A program made the translations under genes and the position numbers. From assembly GCA_003559575.1 (NCBI GenBank), contig PWKZ01000228.1, forward strand, positions 1 to 46,536: DNA of 46,536 nt, read 5' to 3'. Numbering within the stretch: the stretch's first letter is position 1; the number at the start of each line of letters is the position of its first letter. Positions 39,707 to 46,536 of the stretch are shown here, piece after piece. This DNA is from Bradymonadales bacterium (GTDB lineage: Bacteria > Myxococcota_A > UBA9042 > PWKZ01). The notes under the pieces are model-generated. The model had not been told where the DNA came from. It saw only the letters and a list, made by a program, of their open reading frames with translations, and searched no databases.

Positions 39707-40827
39707 GCCGCGATCCGCGCTTTGACCGCTTCTTGTGCCAGGAGAGTGTCTGGACCAGTGTCGAGTTGCTCTCTCGCGGGCGCGCCTTGCCCGCGCCGCT
39801 GACGGTGGAGTGGCACCTCACCTCGGCTTGTAATCAGCGTTGCCCGCGCTGTGTCAGCCGCGATCTGTTGAATGGCCCGTCGTTCAGCCGGGAGCGCGCC
39901 CGCGCTTTGGCCCGGGAGATGTCCGACCTCGGGGTGCGGGCGGTGGTGCTGTCGGGGGGCGGGGAGCCCTTGTGCCACTCCGGGGTGGCGGAGGTCGCCG
40001 CGCACCTGGCGCGCAACGACGTGCTTCTGGGCGTGGTCACCAACGGGCTCCTGCTCGGTCGCCACGAGGCGGTGTTGGCCGAGAGCTGCCGGTTTGTCCG
40101 CCTCTCGATCGACGCCGCCACCGCCGCCACCCATCGCCGGGTGCGCCCCGCCGCCGGTGCCGGCGAGAGGGTTTTTGACGATCTGCTGGGCAACATCGAG
40201 CGCTTGACGGCTCGCGGGGGCTGCGAGTGTGAGTTCTCGTTCGTGGTCTATCACTCGCCGGCGCGGGCTGGACGAGCGGCCTGGAGCAACGTCGGCGAGC
40301 TTGCGGCGGCGGCCAAGCTGGCGCGGGAGCTCGGCTGCGACAGCTTCGAGGTGCAGCTCGCGTTTGACGCGCGGCTCCAATTGGCCGCCACCACCCCCGC
40401 GCTGCGGAGACAGTTGGCGGCTCAGTTGGACGAAGCCCGCGCGCTCGCGCGCGAAGGCTTCCGGGTCACTGAGGGTGCGTTTGTAAGCGCGTTGCTCGAA
40501 GGGGGCGGCCGTCCCTCGCACCACAAGCCTTATGCGCGCTGTCCCGCAGTGCGCTTGAGCACGCTGGTGACCCCCTATGGCGCGTTCCTGTGCCCTTATC
40601 ACAGCGCGCACGCTGTGAGCTACGGCGATCCTCACACGAGCGCGCTCAAGGATCTGTGGCGCTCCGCCGAGCTTGGCCGGGTCCGCGACAAGATTCGGCC
40701 GGTGGACGACTGCAACTTCCATTGTATGTACGATCCGTTGAACCGCGCGGTGCTGGCGGCGCTCCAGGACTTGCGGGCGACGGGCGCGCGCCCGAAGCTG
40801 CGGCCGGATATGGACCTCTTTATCTAG
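39703..40827 (+). CDS. Radical SAM protein with C-terminal cysteine cluster
   Basis: A 374-residue radical SAM enzyme. The 4Fe-4S motif is CNQRCPRC (Cys 43, 47 and 50), after the typical VEWHLTSA strand; GGGEP (in LSGGGEPLC) binds SAM. Four more cysteines (280, 297, 337 and 341, in YARCPAV, FLCPYH and DDCNFHC) suggest a SPASM or twitch-type auxiliary cluster. It lacks the features expected of NifB. The ATG overlaps the NifK-like stop (ATGA), so the two are translationally coupled. It might mature a cofactor or modify a subunit of the NifDK-like pair, or act on the same substrate. Which of these applies is not shown by sequence. Confidence 0.88.
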   Translation: MSRDPRFDRFLCQESVWTSVELLSRGRALPAPLTVEWHLTSACNQRCPRCVSRDLLNGPSFSRERARALAREMSDLGVRAVVLSGGGEPLCHSGVAEVAAHLARNDVLLGVVTNGLLLGRHEAVLAESCRFVRLSIDAATAATHRRVRPAAGAGERVFDDLLGNIERLTARGGCECEFSFVVYHSPARAGRAAWSNVGELAAAAKLARELGCDSFEVQLAFDARLQLAATTPALRRQLAAQLDEARALAREGFRVTEGAFVSALLEGGGRPSHHKPYARCPAVRLSTLVTPYGAFLCPYHSAHAVSYGDPHTSALKDLWRSAELGRVRDKIRPVDDCNFHCMYDPLNRAVLAALQDLRATGARPKLRPDMDLFI

Positions 40828-40908
40828 CGCTCTCCAGAAAACCCGTGGATCCCGCGGGTGGCTATCAGCTTAGTCCCCGTGATGACCGCTGCCCGCCGTC
40901 TCCGGCTG

Positions 40909-43200
40909 CTAGTCGGGAGGGCGCCATTCGTCGGGCGCGGGGCGGCCCCAGAAATCCCGCAAGACCTCCTCCGGCGAGTCTTCCTCCAGCTCGGTGACCC
41001 ATGTCTCGTCGTCGGTGGGGAAGTCCTCCGCCTCGTCGGGCGACGCCCCTTCGATCCGGCGCCGCTCATCCTCTCTGCGGCGTCGCTCACGCTCTTGCCT
41101 GAGCCGCCTGGCGCTCATCCCGCGCGAGAGCGCTTGAACGCGGCTCGACGAGTTGAAGGTCAGCCAGAGCATGAAGTAGAGCGGGTGAAAGTGGTAAAGC
41201 AGCCCGTTCCACTCACCACCGAAGCGCAGCCCGATGTGTTCGGCCACCTCGCTATTCAGCCACACGAACGGCAGAAAACGTCGGATCTCGCGGGTGAACA
41301 CCCCGTCGCGCCGGCGCGCGGTGCGGTCCCGAAAGAGCCTGTCGAACTGCTGGGTCTTCTCGGCCCAGGTCTGGGCGTCGGCCAGGGCCTTCACCCAGTT
41401 GACCTGATCGCTCCACTCGCTCACATGGCGCGTAATGGCTTTGCGCAACCACTCCCGGGCGGTCTCGTTCTCGCCGGGGACGGCGAAAAAGTCCTCGATG
41501 GTCGTCGGCAGCACCTCGCGGTTTTTGCGCTGAAAGAAGCTCCGGCTATGCCGGCGTCGTGAGGTGCCGGTAAAGAGGCCGAGAATGTCGTCGGTCTCGA
41601 TTCTGAGACTCCGGCCCACGTCCTCCTCGATCTCGACCCAGAAGCGCGCGTGAGTGCCCATATCGATGGCTTTTTGCCAGGAGCCGTCGGCGAACACCTC
41701 GACGTGAACCATCGGTTTCATGCCGTCGCCGTCGTCGAACATCCCGAGCTGTCCGATGGTCTCCCCGGCCGGCACCAGGATGCGGCGGTCTTCCGGTTCG
41801 AGATCGAAGAGCGCCACTTGGCCCCGTCTGAGCGCGGCCAGGCGGCGGCCCACCTCGAGATAGGGTTCCGCGGATTGCATTCCGAGGGGATCGTCGTAGT
41901 CCTGCAGGCCGATGTCCGCGAGCGGATCATCCTCCCGCAGCGCGCTGAGGTCGAGCGCTTCTTCACGCTCACGCTCCTCCCCCTCGTGGAGCCGAACGAC
42001 TTTGCGCAGCCACTCGACCGGGGGGGTGTTGTGCTCCGTGTCCAGGTTCTCCAGGTGCATGAAGAGCGAGAAGACTCTCAGCGTCTCGGTGCGGGGCATG
42101 GGGATGTCGTGGCGCAAGAGGACGAAGTTGTTACTGCCGAGCGGGGTGTTGTGCTCGGAGCCGGTGCGGCCCTGCCCGAATCGCGCCGCCACGAGGACGC
42201 CGTCGACCATGGCGTGCACCTCACGGCCTCGCGGTCCGTGCAGGTGAATGCCGCCGTGCCAGTTCTGGTTGATCCCGATGGGGTAGTAGCCGCCGCCGCC
42301 CCTCTCGTTGTTGCGATAAAGCTCGTTGGCCGCCTCGTGCACCAGCTCCGGCGCAAGCAGGTCGGCCACGTTTTGGCCGGCGCGGGTGAGCATCGGGAAG
42401 CTGTTGTGCTCGCCTCGCAGCGCATGGTAGAGGCGCTGCCAATCGAACCCGGGGCCGGGATCCCAGCGGTTGGCCGAGGTGTGCCAGTGGGCGGCGATCC
42501 CTCTGAACCCAAAGGGATCATCGAGCATCGAGGCGATCACCTCACCTCGCTCGTCGACCGGGTGCTCCATTGGGATGTCGAGCACCGAGCAGACCACCTT
42601 GATTAGCTCGATCAGGGTTATGTACTGCGGATCGGTGTAGCCGTAGCTCTGGACCCGAGCGCCGTTGATTCGCATCACCTCGCTCACCGGGCGACGATGA
42701 AGCTTTGGATCGGCCTCCTCAGGGTGGCGGTACGCCTGCCCTTTGTGCCGGCCGTGTAGCTCGGGGAGATCGTTGTTGAGATCGATCCCCACCGAGCGGC
42801 GGTTTTGTTCGGCGGCGTGCAGCGCGACGTAAGTGCCGGGATCGGCGCACTGATAGAGCGTGCCGTCCCAATCGATGATGAAGTGGGTCGACAGCCCCTT
42901 GGCAATCAGCACTTGTTGGGTCAACCGGGCCGTGCGGAGCCCGTCGGTGTGCAGGATCGCCACCTCGGTCGCCTGCCGCGCGTATTCGAGGTTGGTCCCC
43001 ACCGGCACGGTGCCCACCCCCTCGACCCGGGCGCGGCGCGGCAAGAGGTAGCGCTCCCGCTCGACTCCCGGTGGCGCCTGGACATTGCGGTAGTCCCAGT
43101 AGGGATCGTCTCTGAAGGTCACCACGCGGACATTGCCCGCGAGGGGGTGCCACTCGCCGCAGATCCAGATGCCGGCGCGTCGTCGCTGTTGGCCAATCAT
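40909..43200 (-). CDS. N-acetylmuramoyl-L-alanine amidase fused to an M23-like domain
   Basis: A 763-residue protein when started at ATG 43200, which has GGAGAG 8 bp upstream; the track's TTG start adds 15 residues. Residues about 75-260 form an Amidase_2/PGRP-type domain: His 84 in AILHTDG, THFIIDWDGTLYQ, SVGIDLNND, and AAHWHTSANRWDPGPGFDW with His 238 or 240 and Asp 247 as likely zinc ligands. Residues about 305-500 resemble an M23/LytM endopeptidase (NWHGGIHLHGPRGREVHA, LFMHLENL), though the ligand set looks incomplete. The C-terminal tail is Arg/Glu-rich. No signal peptide is visible, which is odd for a cell-wall enzyme. It is downstream of the VWA-like gene on the same strand. Confidence 0.8.
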   Translation of the reverse strand: MIGQQRRRAGIWICGEWHPLAGNVRVVTFRDDPYWDYRNVQAPPGVERERYLLPRRARVEGVGTVPVGTNLEYARQATEVAILHTDGLRTARLTQQVLIAKGLSTHFIIDWDGTLYQCADPGTYVALHAAEQNRRSVGIDLNNDLPELHGRHKGQAYRHPEEADPKLHRRPVSEVMRINGARVQSYGYTDPQYITLIELIKVVCSVLDIPMEHPVDERGEVIASMLDDPFGFRGIAAHWHTSANRWDPGPGFDWQRLYHALRGEHNSFPMLTRAGQNVADLLAPELVHEAANELYRNNERGGGGYYPIGINQNWHGGIHLHGPRGREVHAMVDGVLVAARFGQGRTGSEHNTPLGSNNFVLLRHDIPMPRTETLRVFSLFMHLENLDTEHNTPPVEWLRKVVRLHEGEEREREEALDLSALREDDPLADIGLQDYDDPLGMQSAEPYLEVGRRLAALRRGQVALFDLEPEDRRILVPAGETIGQLGMFDDGDGMKPMVHVEVFADGSWQKAIDMGTHARFWVEIEEDVGRSLRIETDDILGLFTGTSRRRHSRSFFQRKNREVLPTTIEDFFAVPGENETAREWLRKAITRHVSEWSDQVNWVKALADAQTWAEKTQQFDRLFRDRTARRRDGVFTREIRRFLPFVWLNSEVAEHIGLRFGGEWNGLLYHFHPLYFMLWLTFNSSSRVQALSRGMSARRLRQERERRRREDERRRIEGASPDEAEDFPTDDETWVTELEEDSPEEVLRDFWGRPAPDEWRPPD

Positions 43201-43231
43201 CTCGTCCGTCTCTCCATTTTCAGCGGTCAGC

Positions 43232-44866
43232 TCATGATTTTCCAAACAGTTTTTTCAACAGGCCGGTGAGGAGCTTTAGAAACGAATAGACGATCAACAA
43301 CGCGATGAGGCCCGCGATCATCACCGCCACGATGTGCCATGGGGCGCCCACCTTGGCCTCGAGCCGGCGGAGTTGGTGTTTGGCGAGGCGCACCGCGCCG
43401 TCGCGCATGTCCGGCACCAACACCGTGTAGGGCGCGGTGGCGACTGTCCCGTGACCGGCGATCCGTAGTCGGACCGAGAAGCTGCGCTCCTCATTCGGCT
43501 CGAGGTCGGCGTCAAACTCGATCAGATACTGGCCGGCCAACTCATCGAGCAGATCGCCCACCAAGATCGGGAGCGCGCCGGGGTCCTCGACCTCTCGGTA
43601 GGTGCCGCCGCTGCGCAGCGCCAGCACCTCGAGGCGCTGCCGCTCGTGGGGCATGGCGTCGGGGTAGCCGATGGCGTAGATCTTGATGTTGGCGGCCCGT
43701 GCCAGCGCCAACCACTGCCCGAGCCGTTGGTCGCGAAAGCGCTGCTGATCGGCGGTCAAGCGATCCTGAAGTTTTTTCTCCATCTCGCTGCGCATCTTGG
43801 TGCCGCGCTCGGAGATGCGGGCTTGACGGCGGCACTCCCGGACCGCGCGCCCACCGTGAAGCTCGTCGCACGACTCGAGCAGCCGGTTGACGTTCTCGGT
43901 GACCTCATGGGCATAGCGCAGCCGGCAGTCCTCTTGGGCCTCCAGGTAACCGTCGCGCCCGTCAGAGAGGATCACGAGCCGTTTTGGGCGCCTCGGCGCG
44001 CCGCGGGTGACGAGCATGCGCAGCGCTTCGTCGATGGCGCCGCCGTACTCCTCGCGTGGCCCGGTGTCGCCCAGCGGGCCGCTGCGATCCATCCGAGGGT
44101 GCGCCGGCGGGATGCACGGGTCGAGGGAGTCGAACCCCAACAGCCGGGGATAAAAGCCGCGGTATGGGACCGCGCGCAAAACGCGTTGTAGCCGACCGTG
44201 GTCGCTTAGCAGGCCGCAGGGTGGCGCGGTCGCCATCGCCGGCTCGTCCGTTGGCGGCGCCGGCCGGCCCCAACTCTCATAGGCTTTGAGAGTCTCCTCG
44301 CGACAAAACGAGAGCGAGTGGGCCAGATCGCTCAGCTCGTTGGTCCGACCGGTGAGGTTCACATAGGTGAGGAGCCGATCATAGTACCAGATGACGTTCA
44401 ATCGGTCGGTCGGCTGGAGCTTGTTGAAGAACAGATCGACGCCGGCGCGTTGGTTGCGCCCAAGCTCGCCGCTCAGCAGCGAGTGACCCTGGTGTCCTGG
44501 GAGGACCAAGAGGGTGTCGCGAGGTTCCTCGGCGCGCGAAAAGACAAGCAGCTCGGCGTCGCCATACCCCTCCGGGATGGCGTCGTTGAACGCCTGGACC
44601 AGCTCTCCGCGGCCTCGCCCGCCTTCATGCTCCAACACCTCGATCCGATCAATCAAATTGAGCGGCACCGGTCGCAGGCGGGTGTCGAGGAAGCTCACAT
44701 AGAGCCGGATGCGAGGGGCTTCGGAGGTGTCGATCCAGTCGATCTTGGCCTGAGGGTGCGAGAAACGATAGGCGCTCGTGGGCAGCGAGAGGCCGACTAC
44801 GCTCACGACGACGGCGAGCGTCAACCAACGGAGCGGACGGCCAAGGGAGGATCGTGGCATCCTCAC
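43232..44866 (-). CDS. VWA-like membrane protein with degenerate MIDAS
   Basis: A 544-residue protein with an N-terminal signal (WLTLAVVVSVVGLSLPTSAY) and a C-terminal transmembrane helix (IVAVMIAGLIALLIVYSFL) with a short basic tail. The centre resembles a von Willebrand A domain (FFNKLQPTDRLNVIWYYDRL, later KRLVILSDGRDG and IKIYAIGYPD). Where a VWA domain normally has DxSxS the sequence reads VLPGHQGHS, so the metal site appears lost. About 120 residues rich in Cys and charged residues interrupt the domain. The GTG start lies 2 bp after the preceding stop, with GGGAG inside that gene. It may present a binding surface in the periplasm for the amidase encoded next. Confidence 0.72.
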   Translation of the reverse strand: MRMPRSSLGRPLRWLTLAVVVSVVGLSLPTSAYRFSHPQAKIDWIDTSEAPRIRLYVSFLDTRLRPVPLNLIDRIEVLEHEGGRGRGELVQAFNDAIPEGYGDAELLVFSRAEEPRDTLLVLPGHQGHSLLSGELGRNQRAGVDLFFNKLQPTDRLNVIWYYDRLLTYVNLTGRTNELSDLAHSLSFCREETLKAYESWGRPAPPTDEPAMATAPPCGLLSDHGRLQRVLRAVPYRGFYPRLLGFDSLDPCIPPAHPRMDRSGPLGDTGPREEYGGAIDEALRMLVTRGAPRRPKRLVILSDGRDGYLEAQEDCRLRYAHEVTENVNRLLESCDELHGGRAVRECRRQARISERGTKMRSEMEKKLQDRLTADQQRFRDQRLGQWLALARAANIKIYAIGYPDAMPHERQRLEVLALRSGGTYREVEDPGALPILVGDLLDELAGQYLIEFDADLEPNEERSFSVRLRIAGHGTVATAPYTVLVPDMRDGAVRLAKHQLRRLEAKVGAPWHIVAVMIAGLIALLIVYSFLKLLTGLLKKLFGKS

Positions 44867-44868
44867 GA

Positions 44869-45282
44869 CTAACTCCCAAACCGATAGCGAAACACCTGGA
44901 CCAAGAGTGGGGCTGAGATCACCTCTGCGCCCCCGCGGGGGCGCAGCGACAGCGTGTAGCGGAGTTCGATATCGCGCAGCTCGTCATAGGGATACTCGAG
45001 CTCAAACGGTAGCGCGAGGCGCGGTTCATCCAGGCGGATTGTTTGTGAGGCGATAAGCTCGGTGCGCCGACTGTCGTCGCGATACACCGCGAGGATCCCC
45101 TGGGTGGCCTCGGGGAGCGATCCGCGAAAAACGCGCGCCCAGACACGGTCCCAGGGAGAAGCCGCCGGGCGCGACCACTCCACCCGGGGGTGGGCCGACG
45201 AAGGCCCGCTCAACACCGCCGAACCGGCCCCCGCGGCGACGGCGGCGCCGGCTTGCAAAAAGCGCCTGCGTTGCCGATCCAT
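44869..45282 (-). CDS. Tat-exported small protein of unknown function
   Basis: A 137-residue protein. The N-terminus is a twin-arginine signal (DRQRRRFLQAGAAVAAGAGSAV), so it is probably exported folded through the Tat system. The mature part of about 100 residues alternates beta-like strands (TELIASQTIRLDEP, IELRYTLSLRPRGG). I recognise no domain and see no cofactor motif. It is the first gene of a three-gene minus-strand group with the VWA-like and amidase genes. ATG 45282 is preferred over the adjacent GTG 45285. Confidence 0.7.
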   Translation of the reverse strand: MDRQRRRFLQAGAAVAAGAGSAVLSGPSSAHPRVEWSRPAASPWDRVWARVFRGSLPEATQGILAVYRDDSRRTELIASQTIRLDEPRLALPFELEYPYDELRDIELRYTLSLRPRGGAEVISAPLLVQVFRYRFGS

Positions 45283-45375
45283 CACTCTCGCTCCGCTTGG
45301 TCCAAGCCCACCGCGAGCAGACGAAGTGTGATCTTACGCGATCGGGTTCTTGTGGGCAACGTCACCCCGGGACGA

Positions 45376-45555
45376 CCATAATCGTCGGTTCGTTCTGAGG
45401 AGCCCCGCTAAGTGGAGTCGCGTGCATGTGCAAGGAAACAAGCCGAATTAGGCGGAGGCGTAGCAGCGCTTAAGTCGAGCACTAATTCGGTGCAGGTGAC
45501 GCCGCAGATGTGCGCGGATCCGCGCGCGAATCCCAGGATGGGCCGACGATTATGG
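45376..45555 (+). repeat. Dispersed repeat, full-length copy G (reference copy)
   Basis: This is the cleanest full element, 180 bp. The left terminus CCATAATCGTCGG (45376-45388) and right terminus CCGACGATTATGG (45543-45555) are exact inverted repeats. The core has CCGAATTAG and CTAATTCGG around a slightly decayed inner stem (CGTAGCAGCGCTTAAG). The conserved GGTGCAGGTGACGCCGCAGATGTGCG segment follows. No clear target-site duplication was seen. The rest of the 288-bp gap before the SDR gene is unremarkable. Confidence 0.92.
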
Positions 45556-45573
45556 ACCTTGAGGAGGGAGTGA

Positions 45574-46302
45574 ATGGGACAACTGATTTGGATCTCCGGC
45601 GCGTCGAGTGGCATCGGGCGCGCGCTCGTCGACACCATCCCATGGCCGGAGGCGCGAATCATCAACATCAGCCGCCGGCCGGTCGCGGGGATCGAGAACC
45701 TCGAGCTTGATCTCGTGAATCCGACGAGCTGGGAAGTTGTGGCGCGCTCCTTCGAGCGCGAGGTCGCCTCGTTCGACGGGGAATTGGCGGTGTTCGTCCA
45801 CTCGGCGGGGACGCTCTCTCCCATCGGTTTCGCCGGCGAGGTCCCGGCCGACAGCTACACGCGCGCCGTCCTGCTGGGGTCGGCGGCGCCACAGGTCCTG
45901 GGCAGCGCGTTCTTGGCGGCTCTGCGCAAGGTCCGCGGGCGCGGCGTGCGCGGTCTAATCGTGATGCTCACTTCCGGCGCGGCGACCAACCCGTATGAAG
46001 GGTGGACCGCATACGGCGCCGGCAAAGCGGCCATCGACCAGTGGGTGCGGACGGCCGGTCGCGAGCAGAAGAGCCGCGGCGACCACTGCCGGGTGCTGGC
46101 GGTGGCGCCCGGGTTGGTCGAGACCGCCATGCAGGAGGAGATTCGCGCCACCGCCACCACTGACTTTCCGGATGTGGACGACTTTCGGGAGTACCACCGC
46201 TCAGGGATCATAAGGTCGCCGGAGGTGGCCGCGCGCGAGATTTGGCGGCTTGTGCGTGATCGAGACTTGGAGAATGGCGCGGTGGAAGACCTGCGCCGCT
46301 AA
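45574..46302 (+). CDS. SDR-family NAD(P)-dependent oxidoreductase
   Basis: A 242-residue classical short-chain dehydrogenase. The coenzyme motif GASSGIGR is near residue 9, HSAG near 77 replaces the usual NNAG, and the catalytic YGAGK (Tyr about 149, Lys about 153) is present with an upstream LTSGA Ser. After the active site comes VAPGLVETAM. The pattern is closest to the sepiapterin/benzil-reductase-like group, but the substrate is unknown. A strong GAGGAGGG lies before the ATG. It is alone between two repeat copies, so nothing nearby suggests its pathway. Confidence 0.9.
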   Translation: MGQLIWISGASSGIGRALVDTIPWPEARIINISRRPVAGIENLELDLVNPTSWEVVARSFEREVASFDGELAVFVHSAGTLSPIGFAGEVPADSYTRAVLLGSAAPQVLGSAFLAALRKVRGRGVRGLIVMLTSGAATNPYEGWTAYGAGKAAIDQWVRTAGREQKSRGDHCRVLAVAPGLVETAMQEEIRATATTDFPDVDDFREYHRSGIIRSPEVAAREIWRLVRDRDLENGAVEDLRR

Positions 46303-46364
46303 GCCGTCAGCCATTAGCTGCCAACAATCAGCCAAGCTACTGGATTCACGGATCCTGAGCTGTT

Positions 46365-46416
46365 GCACTAATTGGGTGCAGGTGACGTCACAGATGTGTG
46401 TAAATCCGTCCGCGAA
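46365..46416 (+). repeat. Dispersed repeat, truncated copy H1
   Basis: Only the right-hand part of the element is present: GCACTAATTGGGTGCAGGTGACGTCACAGATGTGTGTAAATCCG and CGCGAAC. It is head-to-tail with H2, as C1 is with C2. The preceding 62 bp after the SDR gene contain only a small imperfect repeat (CAGCCATTAGC/CAATCAGCCAAGC). Confidence 0.75.
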
Positions 46417-46536
46417 CCTCAATCCTCCACCGCGTCCGTGGACCGAGGGGAGTGAGGCGGGTGCAAGTGCAAGGAAACAAGCCAAATCGAGCGGAGGCAA
46501 ACGCAGCGCCTACGTCGAGCATCGATTTGGTGAAGG
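46417..46536 (+). repeat. Dispersed repeat, copy H2 with hairpin module (cut by window end)
   Basis: It starts with the short hairpin module (46417-46457), then GGGTGCAAGTGCAAGGAAACAAGCC. The outer stem is in its second version, CCAAATCGA and TCGATTTGG. The inner stem is changed (GAGGCAAACGCAGCGCCTACG), matching truncated copy C1. The right end lies outside the window. Confidence 0.88.

Noticed and set aside
39703-40827. Radical SAM protein as NifB (FeMo-cofactor maturation)
   Set aside because: It has the CxxxCxxC core but not the NifB sequence pattern, and it carries a SPASM-like C-terminal cysteine set.
40828-40908. Bidirectional terminator between the radical SAM and amidase genes
   Set aside because: A short ACCCG...CGGGT pairing exists, but the stem is weak and there is no T-run on either strand.
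1-46536. CRISPR array
   Set aside because: The repeats are dispersed, about 180 bp, and not separated by regular short spacers.

Overview
This is a GC-rich, gene-dense chromosomal window from a bacterium with a Gram-negative type of gene set. It carries dnaN, recF, lon, priA, a Tat substrate, a peptidoglycan amidase and TPR/HEAT proteins. The gene content is reminiscent of deltaproteobacterial-grade lineages such as Myxococcota and relatives, but nothing here fixes the taxon. No rRNA, tRNA, CRISPR array or intact transposase was seen.

Layout. (1) 0.2-2.8 kb, minus strand: an exported TldD/PmbA-like protein followed by a PP2C phosphatase. (2) 2.8-6.7 kb, plus strand: a repeat-filled gap, then dnaN, recF and a two-helix membrane protein. 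(3) 6.9-12.2 kb, minus strand: a DUF4175-like membrane/coiled-coil protein, a peptidase-MA-like TPR protein and a HAD phosphatase. (4) 12.6-18.2 kb, plus strand: a HEAT-repeat protein, lon and priA. (5) 18.2-23.5 kb, minus strand: five overlapping genes (two alpha/beta hydrolases, a GT1 glycosyltransferase, an HHxxxDG acyltransferase and a left-handed beta-helix protein). (6) 23.7-35.1 kb, plus strand, divergent from region 5: two large iterative, Pfa/enediyne-like synthases and a stand-alone ACP. (7) 35.5-40.8 kb, plus strand: an alpha/beta hydrolase, two nitrogenase-component-1-like (NifD/NifK fold) proteins and a radical SAM protein, tightly packed and partly overlapping. (8) 40.9-45.3 kb, minus strand: a Tat-exported protein, a VWA-like membrane protein and an amidase/M23-like protein. 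(9) 45.6-46.3 kb, plus strand: an SDR oxidoreductase.

Working together. Regions 5 and 6 read as one lipid or polyketide locus. Synthase 1 (tandem PfaD-like barrels-KS-AT-ACP-KR) and synthase 2 (KS-AT-DH-PPTase) together supply every activity needed to build and activate a long chain. The divergent operon could then glycosylate, acylate and hydrolyse it, so a glycolipid is a reasonable guess. Region 7 is the strongest candidate for an undescribed system: a NifDK-like pair with no NifH-like reductase in the window, translationally coupled to a radical SAM enzyme.

The gaps between operons hold a dispersed repeat family of about 180 bp with 13-bp terminal inverted repeats (CCATAATCGTCGG). Its centre is a nested stem-loop whose outer stem exists in two versions that pair equally well, implying compensatory change. 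A separate hairpin of about 41 bp occurs alone or in place of one repeat arm. Copies lie next to stop codons and, in one case, between two apparent gene remnants.
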